A stretch of DNA of 64,000 bases from JANNBN01 sp963763885. GTDB lineage: Bacteria > Actinomycetota > Acidimicrobiia > Acidimicrobiales > JANYDT01. The translations under genes and the position numbers were made by a program. The notes beneath the pieces are model-generated. The model was not told where the DNA came from, searched no databases, and saw nothing but the letters and a program-made list of their open reading frames with translations. Of this stretch, positions 50,679 to 58,974 are shown piece after piece (position 1 is the first letter of the stretch; every line of letters starts with the position of its first letter). The DNA is taken from positions 806,001 to 870,000 of the forward strand of contig CAVXQD010000007.1 of assembly GCA_963763885.1 (NCBI GenBank). The letters run 5' to 3'.

Positions 50679-52064
50679 TCAGTCGCCCAGTTCGGACAGC
50701 AGCAACACTTCGGTGGTGCCACCTGGCTGGACACCCTGGCCGTCGGGTACAACTGCCAACGCGTTGGACAGCGCCATGGAGCGCAACAGGTTTGACGATT
50801 GGCCACGCACCATGCGGGCTTCCAGCCGCCCGGCGTTGACCCCGGCGGTACTCATGGAGACACGGACTCGGACCAGGTGGGTCTTACCGTCCGCGCCCCG
50901 AGGAAGCCCGTCGGGTGCGATGGCCGGCAACTGCGGACGCAACGGACCGTCTGGGTGGAGGTCGTATCCCATCATGCGACGCAGGGCCGGGCGGGCGAAC
51001 AGCTCGAAGCTAACCATGGAACTGACCGGGTTTCCGGGGAGACCGAAGACGGGCTTGCCTTGCACGATGCCGAACGCCAATGGCTTTGCTGGCTTGATGG
51101 CGATTTGCATCCAACGCATTGGTTCCGACGATTCGGTGCTGAGACGGTTGAGCACAACCTTGATGAAGTCGAAGTCGCCCATGCTGACTCCCCCGCTGGT
51201 AACCAGCGCATCGCAACGGCTGAGCCCTTGGGTGATGCGCTGCGTGATCTCTGCCTCGTCGTCTCTGACCAGGCCAAGGTCAAGCGGCTCAAAGCCAGCT
51301 TCACGAATGAGACCCAGCAGGGTGAGGCGGTTGGAGTCTCGGATCTGCCCCGGTCCCAGCGGCGCGGGAGCTTCAACCAGTTCGTCACCGGTGGACAGGA
51401 CCCCCACAACGGGGCGGCGCCACGTGAGTACCTGATGGATTCCGATGCTGGCCAGCACACCCAGGTGGCCGGCAACCAGGCGTGTGCCAGCCGTGAACGC
51501 AAGCTGGCCTGCGTCGAGGTCTTCGCCTGCTGGCCGAATGCAGTCGCCAGCGGAGGCTGGACGGTGGATCAGCACCGTTCCTTCGCCACCATCGGTGTCA
51601 CCGCCATCGGTGTCACCGCCAGCAGTGTCACCGCCAGCAGTGTCGTCGGCAGGGATCTCACCGGCAACGTGATCTGCGACCTGATTTGCGGGACGGCTGG
51701 TCGATTCGACCGGAACAATGGAGTCAGCCCCCGGGGGCATTGGCGCCCCGGTCATGATGCGGATTGCCTCGCCGCTGCGAAGTGGTTGGTCGCCTGGGGC
51801 GGCGCCTGCCGGGATGGTGCGCGTGATGCGTAGCGCCACGGGCACCAGCTGGGTGGCCGCTGTGGTGTCCGCAGCCAGAACAGCGAACCCGTCCATTGCG
51901 GTGTTGGCGAACGGTGGCACTTGCTCGGAGGAAATGGCGTCTTGCGCCAGGATCAGGCCGTGCGCTTCAGCGATGGCGACCAATTGCGGCTGGGGCGCTG
52001 GGCATCGTTCGAGGACCCATTCGCGGGCCTCGTCAAGGCTGAGGAGTGATTCACCGTGCGACAT
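50679..52064 (-). CDS. moeA: Molybdopterin molybdenumtransferase MoeA
   Basis: 461 residues. Blocks: LAQDAISSEQVPPFANTAMDGFAV, RSGEAIRIMTGAPMPPGADSIVPVE, GVLSTGDELVEAPAPLGPGQIRDSN, ALVTSGGVSMGDFDFIKVVL, KPLAFGIVQGKPVFGLPGNPVSSMVSFELFARPALRRMMG. Between the first domain and the barrel domain an in-frame tandem repeat DTAGG/DTDGG (4 copies, DNA about 51590-51655) has been inserted. Inserts molybdate into adenylated molybdopterin. First gene of the Moco cluster; divergent from fmdB. Confidence 0.95.
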   Translation of the reverse strand: MSHGESLLSLDEAREWVLERCPAPQPQLVAIAEAHGLILAQDAISSEQVPPFANTAMDGFAVLAADTTAATQLVPVALRITRTIPAGAAPGDQPLRSGEAIRIMTGAPMPPGADSIVPVESTSRPANQVADHVAGEIPADDTAGGDTAGGDTDGGDTDGGEGTVLIHRPASAGDCIRPAGEDLDAGQLAFTAGTRLVAGHLGVLASIGIHQVLTWRRPVVGVLSTGDELVEAPAPLGPGQIRDSNRLTLLGLIREAGFEPLDLGLVRDDEAEITQRITQGLSRCDALVTSGGVSMGDFDFIKVVLNRLSTESSEPMRWMQIAIKPAKPLAFGIVQGKPVFGLPGNPVSSMVSFELFARPALRRMMGYDLHPDGPLRPQLPAIAPDGLPRGADGKTHLVRVRVSMSTAGVNAGRLEARMVRGQSSNLLRSMALSNALAVVPDGQGVQPGGTTEVLLLSELGD

Positions 52065-52114
52065 GGGAGCCACCGTTCTTCATAGGCCGACGTTACCGGG
52101 CTGATTCGCTAGAG

Positions 52115-52141
52115 TTGGCACTCGCTCATTGAGAGTGCCAA
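52115..52141. promoter_or_regulatory. CIRCE-type HrcA operator
   Basis: TTGGCACTC-N9-GAGTGCCAA: perfect 9-base arms with exactly 9 bases between, differing from the CIRCE consensus TTAGCACTC-N9-GAGTGCTAA only by the compensated pair A/T to G/C. Lies 26 bases before the FmdB start. HrcA is expected to repress here during non-stress growth. Confidence 0.85.
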
Positions 52142-52167
52142 TCCCAAGCAGTAATCGGAGTTCCACG

Positions 52168-52914
52168 ATGCCAACTTATGAATACCAGTGCAAAGCATGC
52201 AGCCACGGATTCGAGATCGTGCAGTCGTTCTCCGAAGACAGCCTCACCGTCTGCCCCGAATGCCAAGGGCCGCTGAAGAAGGTGTTCGGCAACGTGGGCA
52301 TCACGTTCAAGGGTTCCGGTTTCTACAAGACCGATAGCCGCTCGGCCTCCAGCGCAACGTCGGCGGGCAGTTCGTCGGCCGGTGGTTCGTCCGGTTCGTC
52401 GTCCAGCGACAGTTCATCGGGCAGTGGTTCGTCGGGCAATGGTTCGTCGGGCAGTGGTTCGTCGGGCAACGGTTCGTCGTCGAGCAGCTCCGGCGGGTCG
52501 GACTCCAGCAGCTCGTCGGGCAGCTCGGGTAGCTCGTCTGGCAGCAGCGGCGCTCCAGCGCTCCTGCGTCAAGCAGTTCGCACGCGCACTGACGATTCGG
52601 CAGAACCTAAACCTGCACGACGCCGGGCAACCAGCAAGCCGCTCAGCACGAACGCCACGCCAACAATCTGCAACATGCGTACCTGTTCGTCCAGATACCA
52701 CCAGGCCACCACGCCGGAGATCACCGGCACCAGCACCATGAACAGACTAGGGCGTGCAACGCCAACCTTGCTGTTGGCCCATGCCCACACTGTCCACGCG
52801 ATGAACACCGGCCCCGTTGCGGCCCATGCCATGGACGTCCACGCAAGGGCATCGACGCGAGACCAGTCTTGCCTTCCAACAAACGGAAGCGTCACCGCAA
52901 GCACCACGACGTAG
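52168..52914 (+). CDS. FmdB-family zinc-ribbon protein, probable 3' frameshift
   Basis: As written 248 residues. MPTYEYQCKACSHGFEIVQSFSEDSLTVCPECQGPLKKVFGNVGITFKGSGFYKTD is a complete FmdB ribbon (Cys8/11 and Cys29/32). Ser/Gly repeats follow (about 54-130). Then the frame leaves low-complexity and becomes antisense to the EamA gene (LLRQAVRTRTDDSAEPKP...). In another frame near 52545-52590 the sequence would continue SSAPASSSSHAH and stop at 52590-52592, a natural short tail. A 1-2 base slip in the repeat is therefore likely, and the true end may be 52592. Start ATG 52168 with GGAG. Stress-linked by the CIRCE operator. Confidence 0.75.
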   Translation: MPTYEYQCKACSHGFEIVQSFSEDSLTVCPECQGPLKKVFGNVGITFKGSGFYKTDSRSASSATSAGSSSAGGSSGSSSSDSSSGSGSSGNGSSGSGSSGNGSSSSSSGGSDSSSSSGSSGSSSGSSGAPALLRQAVRTRTDDSAEPKPARRRATSKPLSTNATPTICNMRTCSSRYHQATTPEITGTSTMNRLGRATPTLLLAHAHTVHAMNTGPVAAHAMDVHARASTRDQSCLPTNGSVTASTTT

Positions 52915-53525
52915 GCAACGCTCATGGACCACATCGTGAGCGACGTCGCCGGATACTTCGATGTGAGCGGTCGGTTGATCACGAGGTAGGCGGCGTACAG
53001 AAACGACGCGCCAAGCGCCGACCAGTCACCGGGACGAATGGCCACAGCACCGTCGCTACGTCCGACAACAAACACAACGGCGCCAAGGACTGCCAGCGCC
53101 ATCGCGGCGATGTGGCGGCCATGCAACGCCTCGGTCTTGGTGAGTCGAAGAAGAAGTGCGACGAACAGTGGAGCCATCGCCATCAGCAGCGAGGCCGAGA
53201 ACGCAGTTGTGTGGTGCAGCGCAATGGTGAATCCGTAGAGGTAACCAAAGAACCCAACGCCTCCGGCGAGCATGATTCGCTTCCGGTCCGCTGGCTCGGG
53301 AAGCAACGAGTGGCCTCTCTTTCGATGGTTCCATGCCAACAGCGCTGAGCCCAACAGCATCATCAGCGTGAACCGCACCAGGTTGAACACAGGGATCTCG
53401 AACCGCTCTAGTGAGCGCTTCATGATTGCGAAATTGATTCCCCAGCTGCCGACCACCCCGAGACATGCGAGGTCAGCAAGGCGAGCGGTGCGAGTGTCTT
53501 CCACCAACTCAGTCTGCACACACAT
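52569..53525 (-). CDS. EamA/DMT-family transporter
   Basis: 318-residue transporter with about ten helices in two EamA repeats. First repeat: LACLGVVGSWGINFAIMKRSLERFEIPVFNLVRFTLMMLLGSALLAW; second from about 170: DWSALGASFLYAAYLVINRPLTSKYPATSLTMWSMSVAYVVVLAVTLPF, then RPSLFMVLVPVISGVVAWWYLDEQVRMLQIVGVAFVLSGLLVARRR. Exports a small metabolite or amino acid, unknown. ATG 53525. Its 3' end overlaps the fmdB frame; if fmdB stops at 52592 the overlap is only 24 bases. Confidence 0.92.
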   Translation of the reverse strand: MCVQTELVEDTRTARLADLACLGVVGSWGINFAIMKRSLERFEIPVFNLVRFTLMMLLGSALLAWNHRKRGHSLLPEPADRKRIMLAGGVGFFGYLYGFTIALHHTTAFSASLLMAMAPLFVALLLRLTKTEALHGRHIAAMALAVLGAVVFVVGRSDGAVAIRPGDWSALGASFLYAAYLVINRPLTSKYPATSLTMWSMSVAYVVVLAVTLPFVGRQDWSRVDALAWTSMAWAATGPVFIAWTVWAWANSKVGVARPSLFMVLVPVISGVVAWWYLDEQVRMLQIVGVAFVLSGLLVARRRAGLGSAESSVRVRTA

Positions 53526-53546
53526 CAACAGGTGCGCTGGCGGATT

Positions 53547-54767
53547 TCAGCCATCCGCGTCATCAGCGGTTGCCCGTGTTGCCCGAGCGATCTGTTCAGC
53601 GATCAGTTCAGCGATCAGTTCAGCGAGCCGAGTATCTCCATCAGTGGACTCGCCCAACGCTTCCACTCGGCGGCCGGTTTCGGTCCAGCCGCTGAATCCA
53701 ACTGGCGACGCAGCGAGTCGATACGGGCCACCGTTCTCGGCGGTTCCTGGCATTGTCACCCATGCCCCGGCGGCCTCAATCTGCGGATCAACTAACGCGT
53801 CGGCCAACGAGTTGATGGGCGCAAACCACACATCGTTGGCATCGAAGAGTTCCACCCATTCGGCATACGGCCGTGATGCAAAGACGTCATCGAGAATAGC
53901 GATGAGCGCCTCGCAATTCTTGGCCCGATGAGATGCACGCAAAAACCGAGGGTCGGCGGCAAGATCTGGCCGGTCGATTGCGGCTACCAGTCCCGGCCAA
54001 TGGCGATCTTGCTCAAGGCCGAGGAGCCAGAAGGAGTTGCCGTCCGCGGCCCGGTAACAGTTGATGAGCGGAGTTGGGTTCTGCGTACGAGGACGCGTCC
54101 GACTGATCCGACCGAAGTATGCGCGCGTACCAAGATCCCAACCGTTGACGTAGACACCGGTTCGCAGCAACGACGTGTGAACCAACCGGCCCTCGCCGGT
54201 GCGTTCCCGGTTGAACAACGCTGCGCAAATGCCGGAGGTGATGGACACAGCCGTTGTGTGATCGCCCGTGCCTGAGCGCGAACCCGGTGGGAGTTCCGTC
54301 GGAGGAACCATCGAATGCGCAATGGAGGATCGGGCCCAAAACGCGCCGATGTCGTATCCGGCCCGATTGCGATCCTCACCCTCAAGGCCATACCCGGTGA
54401 CAGAGGCGTAGATCAGACGAGGATGGCGTGCCATCACAGCCTGATGGTTGAGATCAAGCCGTTCCAGTGCGTCTGGCCGAAGGTTGGTCAGGAACACGTC
54501 GGCGGTTGCCAGAAGGCGATCCAGGTCTGCACGCCCTTCATCTGCGCGCAGATCAATCATGACACACCGCTTCCCGCGGTTGTCCAAGTCGAATGGGGGA
54601 ACGGCGTCGACGGTGTCGATGCCAACACTGCCGAACAGGTTGCGCATCGGATCGCCGGCTGGCCCTTCCACCTTGATGACTTCGGCGCCCCAATCAGACA
54701 AGATGCCCCCAGCCCCGGGCCCTGCAACCCAGATTGCCAACTCCACGACGCGGATCCCGTTCAGCAT
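53547..54767 (-). CDS. CaiB/BaiF family CoA transferase
   Basis: 406 residues. LNGIRVVELAIWVAGPGAGGILSDWGAEVIKVEGPAGDPMR, NRGKRCVMIDLR, LTNLRPDALERLDL, ASVTGYG and AGYDIGAFWARSS (catalytic Asp) mark a class III CoA transferase such as succinyl- or formyl-CoA-dependent enzymes. The C-terminus holds a short repeat LAELIAELIAEQIAR (12-base tandem repeats at 53590-53625). Start is ATG 54767; an upstream Met would add 37 unsupported residues. Substrate unknown; the acyl-CoA ligase at 41 kb is not adjacent. Confidence 0.92.
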   Translation of the reverse strand: MLNGIRVVELAIWVAGPGAGGILSDWGAEVIKVEGPAGDPMRNLFGSVGIDTVDAVPPFDLDNRGKRCVMIDLRADEGRADLDRLLATADVFLTNLRPDALERLDLNHQAVMARHPRLIYASVTGYGLEGEDRNRAGYDIGAFWARSSIAHSMVPPTELPPGSRSGTGDHTTAVSITSGICAALFNRERTGEGRLVHTSLLRTGVYVNGWDLGTRAYFGRISRTRPRTQNPTPLINCYRAADGNSFWLLGLEQDRHWPGLVAAIDRPDLAADPRFLRASHRAKNCEALIAILDDVFASRPYAEWVELFDANDVWFAPINSLADALVDPQIEAAGAWVTMPGTAENGGPYRLAASPVGFSGWTETGRRVEALGESTDGDTRLAELIAELIAEQIARATRATADDADG

Positions 54768-54872
54768 GCGGCGCACCCTACCGCTCAGCAATTTGCGCAT
54801 GAAATCGGCCCGAGCAGGATTTTTGGTTTCACGTCCATGCACACACCGACGTGCTGCCAAACTCTCCTGCTC

Positions 54873-55460
54873 ATGCAACCAACACGGCGTCTCGCCCTCG
54901 GCGGAGCCGTTGGCCCTGCAGCGTTCATCGGAGCGTGGGCAGCACTCGGAGCAACTCGCGCTGGTTATCGGCCGCTACACGATGCCATCAGTCGGCTCGC
55001 CGAACGCGGCGCTGCAACGGCACCGGCAATGACGGCTGGGTTTGTGGTGTTCGGTACCGCTGTTCCCATCGCTGCAGCAGCGTTCAGAAAACACGTGCCC
55101 GGCCCAGCATGGGCTCCGGTGCTGGCAACGGGACTTGCCACCTTGGGCGTTGCAGCCACGCCGCTGGAGACCAGCGCTACCGTCGACAAGTTGCACGGCG
55201 TGTTTGCCGGTACCGGCTACGTAACGCTGGCCTCCGTCCCCATCGCAATGCTGCCGGCACTGACGCAGCGATCACACAAGATCGCGGCAGTCACGGTTAC
55301 TGCGTTGTCTGGAGTCAGCCTCGCCGCCACGCTGGCCGGTCCTGCCCACGGGTTCTTCCAACGTGCGGGGTTGTCCGTCGGCGATGCATGGCTGATCACC
55401 GCCGCGCTCGGTGTCGGCGCCGGCATCGGCCCACTGCGAAACCTGAAGACGCGCACGTGA
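54873..55460 (+). CDS. DUF998 family membrane protein
   Basis: 195 residues with about six helices: LALGGAVGPAAFIGAWAALGA, AMTAGFVVFGTAVPIAAAAF, WAPVLATGLATLGVAATP, GTGYVTLASVPIAMLPALT, IAAVTVTALSGVSLAATLAG, AWLITAALGVGAGIGPL. RPLHDAISRLAERGA after the first helix is typical of DUF998. Start at ATG 54873. Divergent from the CoA transferase with 105 bases between. Function unknown. Confidence 0.85.
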   Translation: MQPTRRLALGGAVGPAAFIGAWAALGATRAGYRPLHDAISRLAERGAATAPAMTAGFVVFGTAVPIAAAAFRKHVPGPAWAPVLATGLATLGVAATPLETSATVDKLHGVFAGTGYVTLASVPIAMLPALTQRSHKIAAVTVTALSGVSLAATLAGPAHGFFQRAGLSVGDAWLITAALGVGAGIGPLRNLKTRT

Positions 55461-55670
55461 CAGCGGGTTTACGGCCGCTGTAACCTGACCACCTCGCAGC
55501 AGTTTTCCTGCCTGGGGCTCCGCTCTCTGTCCGCTTTCGCCTTTGGTTTGCAGCTCGGCCCCACTTCGCGTTTCTGGCACCAACGCCTCCATCGGCCACG
55601 CCTCCATCGGCGGCCCGCGGTTCATCGTCGGCGCACACGCGCTGACGCCCACGTTTCGCCAGGAGGCACC

Positions 55671-56480
55671 ATGCCACCGTTCTCGTCTCACACTCGCGTT
55701 CGATCTTCCGGTCGGTCGTCCGTTCGATCTTCCGTTCGATCTGCGTTCCGATTCCCCGGCAGCTTTCCCAGCGGCGACAAACGTCCGGCCCTCGCACCGT
55801 TCGAAGACCCATCGCGCCCTGGGTTTCCCGATCTTGGTTACGGCCCTCGGCCTCACACACCCGTCCGTCGTGCACGGAAGTCGCCGATGGCGCTGTGGCG
55901 TCGCCTCAAGGCTCCTGTGGCGTTCTGGGCGCTCACCATCTCCGTTGCCGTCGTGACCGCCCGGATGGTGGAGCGCGCCGCGGCGCCGTTCCCTGCAGAG
56001 TGGGGCACGTTGGTCGATGTGGTCGTCGCAACGCAGCCCCTTGCGGCAGGGGAACCAATCGATGCGTCGTCGGTTGTTGTCCGCTCCATCCCGTCTGCGT
56101 TTGTTCCCGACCGAGCCACATCTCGCGTCAACGTGGCCGTCGGCAGAACATTGCTGGACGCGCTTTCCGTTGGGTCGCCAGTGAATCTCGCACGCACCGT
56201 CCCTGCCTCCACCTCAGCCACCGTGGCCTCCGTCGGCAAGGGTCGCAGAGGAATTGGCCTCCCCGTCGATGCCATCCCGCCAGGGTTGAAATCCGGTGAC
56301 CACGTCGACGTGCTGGTTGCTTCCGACGGCGACGGATCGTTAGTTGGAACCGTACGCAACGCACAGGTGGTTGTCCTCGACGAGCGGGGCGCTCTCGTTG
56401 CCATGGCAACCGCCGACGCGGAGCGCATCACCGCTGCGCGTGTCATCGGCCGCGCAACGCTCACCATTGTTGGCGGCTGA
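55671..56480 (+). CDS. CpaB/SAF-domain protein (Flp pilus assembly-like)
   Basis: 269 residues. A basic, Arg/Ser-rich N-terminal region (SSGRSSVRSSVRSAFRF, itself from a tandem DNA repeat) is followed by one helix (APVAFWALTISVAVVTARM, about 77-95), then the SAF domain (VVVATQPLAAGEPIDASSVVVRSIPSAFVPD) and the CpaB-type continuation (GIGLPVDAIPPGLKSGDHVDVLVASDGDGS). ATG 55671 follows AGGAGG; an in-frame Met just before the helix (MALWRRL) is an alternative. Fits pilus assembly proteins such as CpaB/RcpC, but no tad genes are near; the AAA ATPase at 48 kb is a distant candidate partner. Confidence 0.82.
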   Translation: MPPFSSHTRVRSSGRSSVRSSVRSAFRFPGSFPSGDKRPALAPFEDPSRPGFPDLGYGPRPHTPVRRARKSPMALWRRLKAPVAFWALTISVAVVTARMVERAAAPFPAEWGTLVDVVVATQPLAAGEPIDASSVVVRSIPSAFVPDRATSRVNVAVGRTLLDALSVGSPVNLARTVPASTSATVASVGKGRRGIGLPVDAIPPGLKSGDHVDVLVASDGDGSLVGTVRNAQVVVLDERGALVAMATADAERITAARVIGRATLTIVGG

Positions 56481-56547
56481 CGGCGGCTGACAGGCGGCCT
56501 GACGGTCGCTTGCGACAAGAGGGCCAGTGCTGGGCAAACTTCATTGC

Positions 56548-56967
56548 ATGGCAAAAGCTGAAACGGTCGAGGAGTACATCGCAGCATTTCCACCAGATGT
56601 GCAAGAGGTGCTTGAAACGGTGCGCTCCACCATTCGCGCTGCGATGCCAGACACCGCTGGCGAACGCATCAGTTACGCCATCCCTGCGTTCACGGTAGAC
56701 GGCACCGTGGTGGTGTTCTATTCGGGCTGGAAGGCGCACATCTCGATGTACCCCATCCCCGGCGGCAACGACGCGTTCCTGAAGCGCATCACGCCGCACA
56801 TCGCAGGCAAAGGCACCCTGCAATTCCCCTTAGACAAGCCAATGCCGCTGAAGCTCATCACTGAGATCACCAAGGCCCGGTTACAGGAGCACCTCGAAGC
56901 ACAACGCGCCAAGCAAGCCAAGGCTGCCCAAGCCAAGACCGCAAAAGCAGCGAAAAAGTCTGGCTGA
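56548..56967 (+). CDS. DUF1801/YdhG-family protein (iron chaperone-like)
   Basis: 139 residues. TVEEYIAAFPPDVQEVLETVRSTIRAAMPDTAGERISYAIPAFTVDGTVVVFYSGWKAHISMYPIPGG is a typical DUF1801 domain, like frataxin-like YdhG. LQFPLDKPMPLKLITEITKARLQEH closes the domain. A Lys/Ala-rich tail (AKQAKAAQAKTAKAAKKSG) follows. ATG 56548; GTG 56527 would add seven residues. Confidence 0.86.
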   Translation: MAKAETVEEYIAAFPPDVQEVLETVRSTIRAAMPDTAGERISYAIPAFTVDGTVVVFYSGWKAHISMYPIPGGNDAFLKRITPHIAGKGTLQFPLDKPMPLKLITEITKARLQEHLEAQRAKQAKAAQAKTAKAAKKSG

Positions 56968-56990
56968 AGGGTGCCCGGCTAGTCGGCGGG

Positions 56991-57869
56991 TTAGGCGGTG
57001 GGCAGGACGGCAACAACGGCGCGATCGCGGCCTGCCAGGTCGGCTTCGATGCGAGCGGTGAACCCGAGGCGTTGGCAGCGTTGCGCAAGAGGAGCCGTCT
57101 GATGTGGCGACATCTCCAAAACCAGAGCACCTCCGGGAGCCAGCCACAGCGGAGCCTGCTCCACGATGTGCACCAGATGCGCGTCACCAGGAGCGTCGCC
57201 GGTTGACTCGCTGAACAGCGCAACGTGAGGCTCGTATCCAACAACTTCGTGCGGCAACACTTCTTCATGTGCCACATACGGCGGGTTGGAGATGATGAGG
57301 TCAAGCGAACCCTGCAGCTCTGTTGGCAACGCCTCGAACCACGACCCTCCGTTCACGGCAACCCGCATGGCGGCACGGCCGAGGCCGGCAACGTTTGCCC
57401 GTGTGACGTCAAGCGCATCGGCCGACACGTCAGACAGCCAGACCGAAGCCTGTGGCACCTCAACGGCGATGGACAGCCCGATGGCACCTGATCCGCAACC
57501 AAGGTCAGCTGCCCGAACCGGCCGACCATATGTACGCAGATGATCTATGCCGAATCCTGCAACTAACTCGGTCTCTGGCCGCGGGATGAGCACTCGAGCA
57601 TCCACAAACAGCTCCAGCTGACGGAACATCCACCGGCCAAGCACGTACTGCAACGGCTCACCAGCGCAACGCCTTGCCAACAGCTGGTCGAAGTGAGCCA
57701 CACCGCGTGTGCTGACCGGCTCTGCACCGCTGGTGATGAGTTCGGCCTGCGAGAAGCCCGAGACCCGTTCCACCATCCACCGAGCCTCGTGTGCGCGGTC
57801 ACCACCAAGGTGGGTATTCAACGCTGTAGTGGCCTCGGTGACCAACTGCCGCCATGTCACATTGCTCAT
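56991..57869 (-). CDS. prmC: Peptide chain release factor methyltransferase PrmC
   Basis: 292 residues. N-terminal helical RF-binding domain (ARWMVERVSGFSQAELI), then SAM-binding DLGCGSGAIGLSIAVEVP, catalytic DLIISNPPYVA (NPPY) and HIVEQAPLWLAPGGALVLEMSPHQ. Methylates the Gln of the GGQ motif of release factors. Follows prfA with 26 bases in between, the usual pair. Confidence 0.95.
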   Translation of the reverse strand: MSNVTWRQLVTEATTALNTHLGGDRAHEARWMVERVSGFSQAELITSGAEPVSTRGVAHFDQLLARRCAGEPLQYVLGRWMFRQLELFVDARVLIPRPETELVAGFGIDHLRTYGRPVRAADLGCGSGAIGLSIAVEVPQASVWLSDVSADALDVTRANVAGLGRAAMRVAVNGGSWFEALPTELQGSLDLIISNPPYVAHEEVLPHEVVGYEPHVALFSESTGDAPGDAHLVHIVEQAPLWLAPGGALVLEMSPHQTAPLAQRCQRLGFTARIEADLAGRDRAVVAVLPTA

Positions 57870-57895
57870 GAGGAAAGCATGCCTGCGCGTGCGGG

Positions 57896-58963
57896 TTACA
57901 GGTCCGCCGAGGCGAGCTGGCGTGCCCGCTCGTCAGCGATGAGCGCGTCGACGATTTCATCGAGGTCGCCCATCAGAACACGATCAAGCTTGTAGAGCGT
58001 GAGGCCGATCCGGTGATCGGTGACCCGGTTCTCTTTGTAGTTGTACGTACGAATTTTCTCGCCACGCCCGCCACCACCGATTTGGCTTTTACGTAAGCCG
58101 GACTGTTCGGCTTCATGGCGATCTTGTTCCAGTTTCATCAGCCGGGAACGAAGGACAACCATGGCCTTGGCCTTGTTCTGCATCTGGCTGCGCTCGTCCT
58201 GCATGGAGACCACAACACCAGTTGGAAGGTGGGTGATGCGAACAGCAGAGTCTGTGGTGTTGACGTTCTGCCCACCTGCTGAAGACGCCCGATACGTGTC
58301 GATGCGCAGGTCAATGTCTTTGATGTCGACGTCGACCTCTTCTGCCTCTGGCAGCACAGTGACAGTGGCAGCCGAGGTGTGCACGCGTCCCTGGCTTTCT
58401 GTGGCAGGTACACGCTGTACCCGATGCGGCCCACCTTCGTGCTTGAGATGCGTCCACACCCCGTCTCCTGCGACAGAGAAGCTGACCTCGTTGAGGCCAC
58501 CCATGGGCGACGGGTCTGAGCCAAGCAGTTGGAACCGCCAGCCCTTGCCAGAACAGAACCGGCTGTACATCTCGAACAGGTCTCTGGCCCACAGGTTGGA
58601 CTCTTCGCCGCCTTCTGCGCCGCGGATTTCCACGATGACGTTGCGGTCGTTGTTGGGGTCGTTTGGCAGGAGCGCCAGTTTCAGCTCTTCGTCGATCTCG
58701 GCCAACCGCCTCTCGAACTGGTCTGCCTCGGCGCGCATGGTGTCACGATCTGCACCCTCGGACTCGTTAGCCATTTCACGAGCGGTGTCCAGATCGCTTT
58801 GCATTGCGGCGCGCTCACGGATCTTTTCGACGATGGGTTCCAGCTCTTTCAGCCGCCGACCCACCTCGCGCAACTTGACCTGATCGGCCTGAACCATTGG
58901 GTCAGATAACCGCATCACCACGAGTTCGTACTCGTTTTCGAGACCTGACAGCCGTTCCAGCAC
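57896..58963 (-). CDS. prfA: Peptide chain release factor 1
   Basis: 355 residues. The anticodon-like motif is PAT (QRVPATESQGRVHTS), which marks RF1 (UAA/UAG) rather than RF2 (SPF). GGQ (SSAGGQNVNTTDSAVR) is at about residue 230, and the standard domain 4 follows. Length is normal for RF1. Begins 12 bases after the flippase-like gene. RF1 does not read UGA, so it would not compete with UGA recoding in the peroxiredoxin. Confidence 0.96.
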   Translation of the reverse strand: MLERLSGLENEYELVVMRLSDPMVQADQVKLREVGRRLKELEPIVEKIRERAAMQSDLDTAREMANESEGADRDTMRAEADQFERRLAEIDEELKLALLPNDPNNDRNVIVEIRGAEGGEESNLWARDLFEMYSRFCSGKGWRFQLLGSDPSPMGGLNEVSFSVAGDGVWTHLKHEGGPHRVQRVPATESQGRVHTSAATVTVLPEAEEVDVDIKDIDLRIDTYRASSAGGQNVNTTDSAVRITHLPTGVVVSMQDERSQMQNKAKAMVVLRSRLMKLEQDRHEAEQSGLRKSQIGGGGRGEKIRTYNYKENRVTDHRIGLTLYKLDRVLMGDLDEIVDALIADERARQLASADL

Positions 58964-58974
58964 GGCTGTACACG

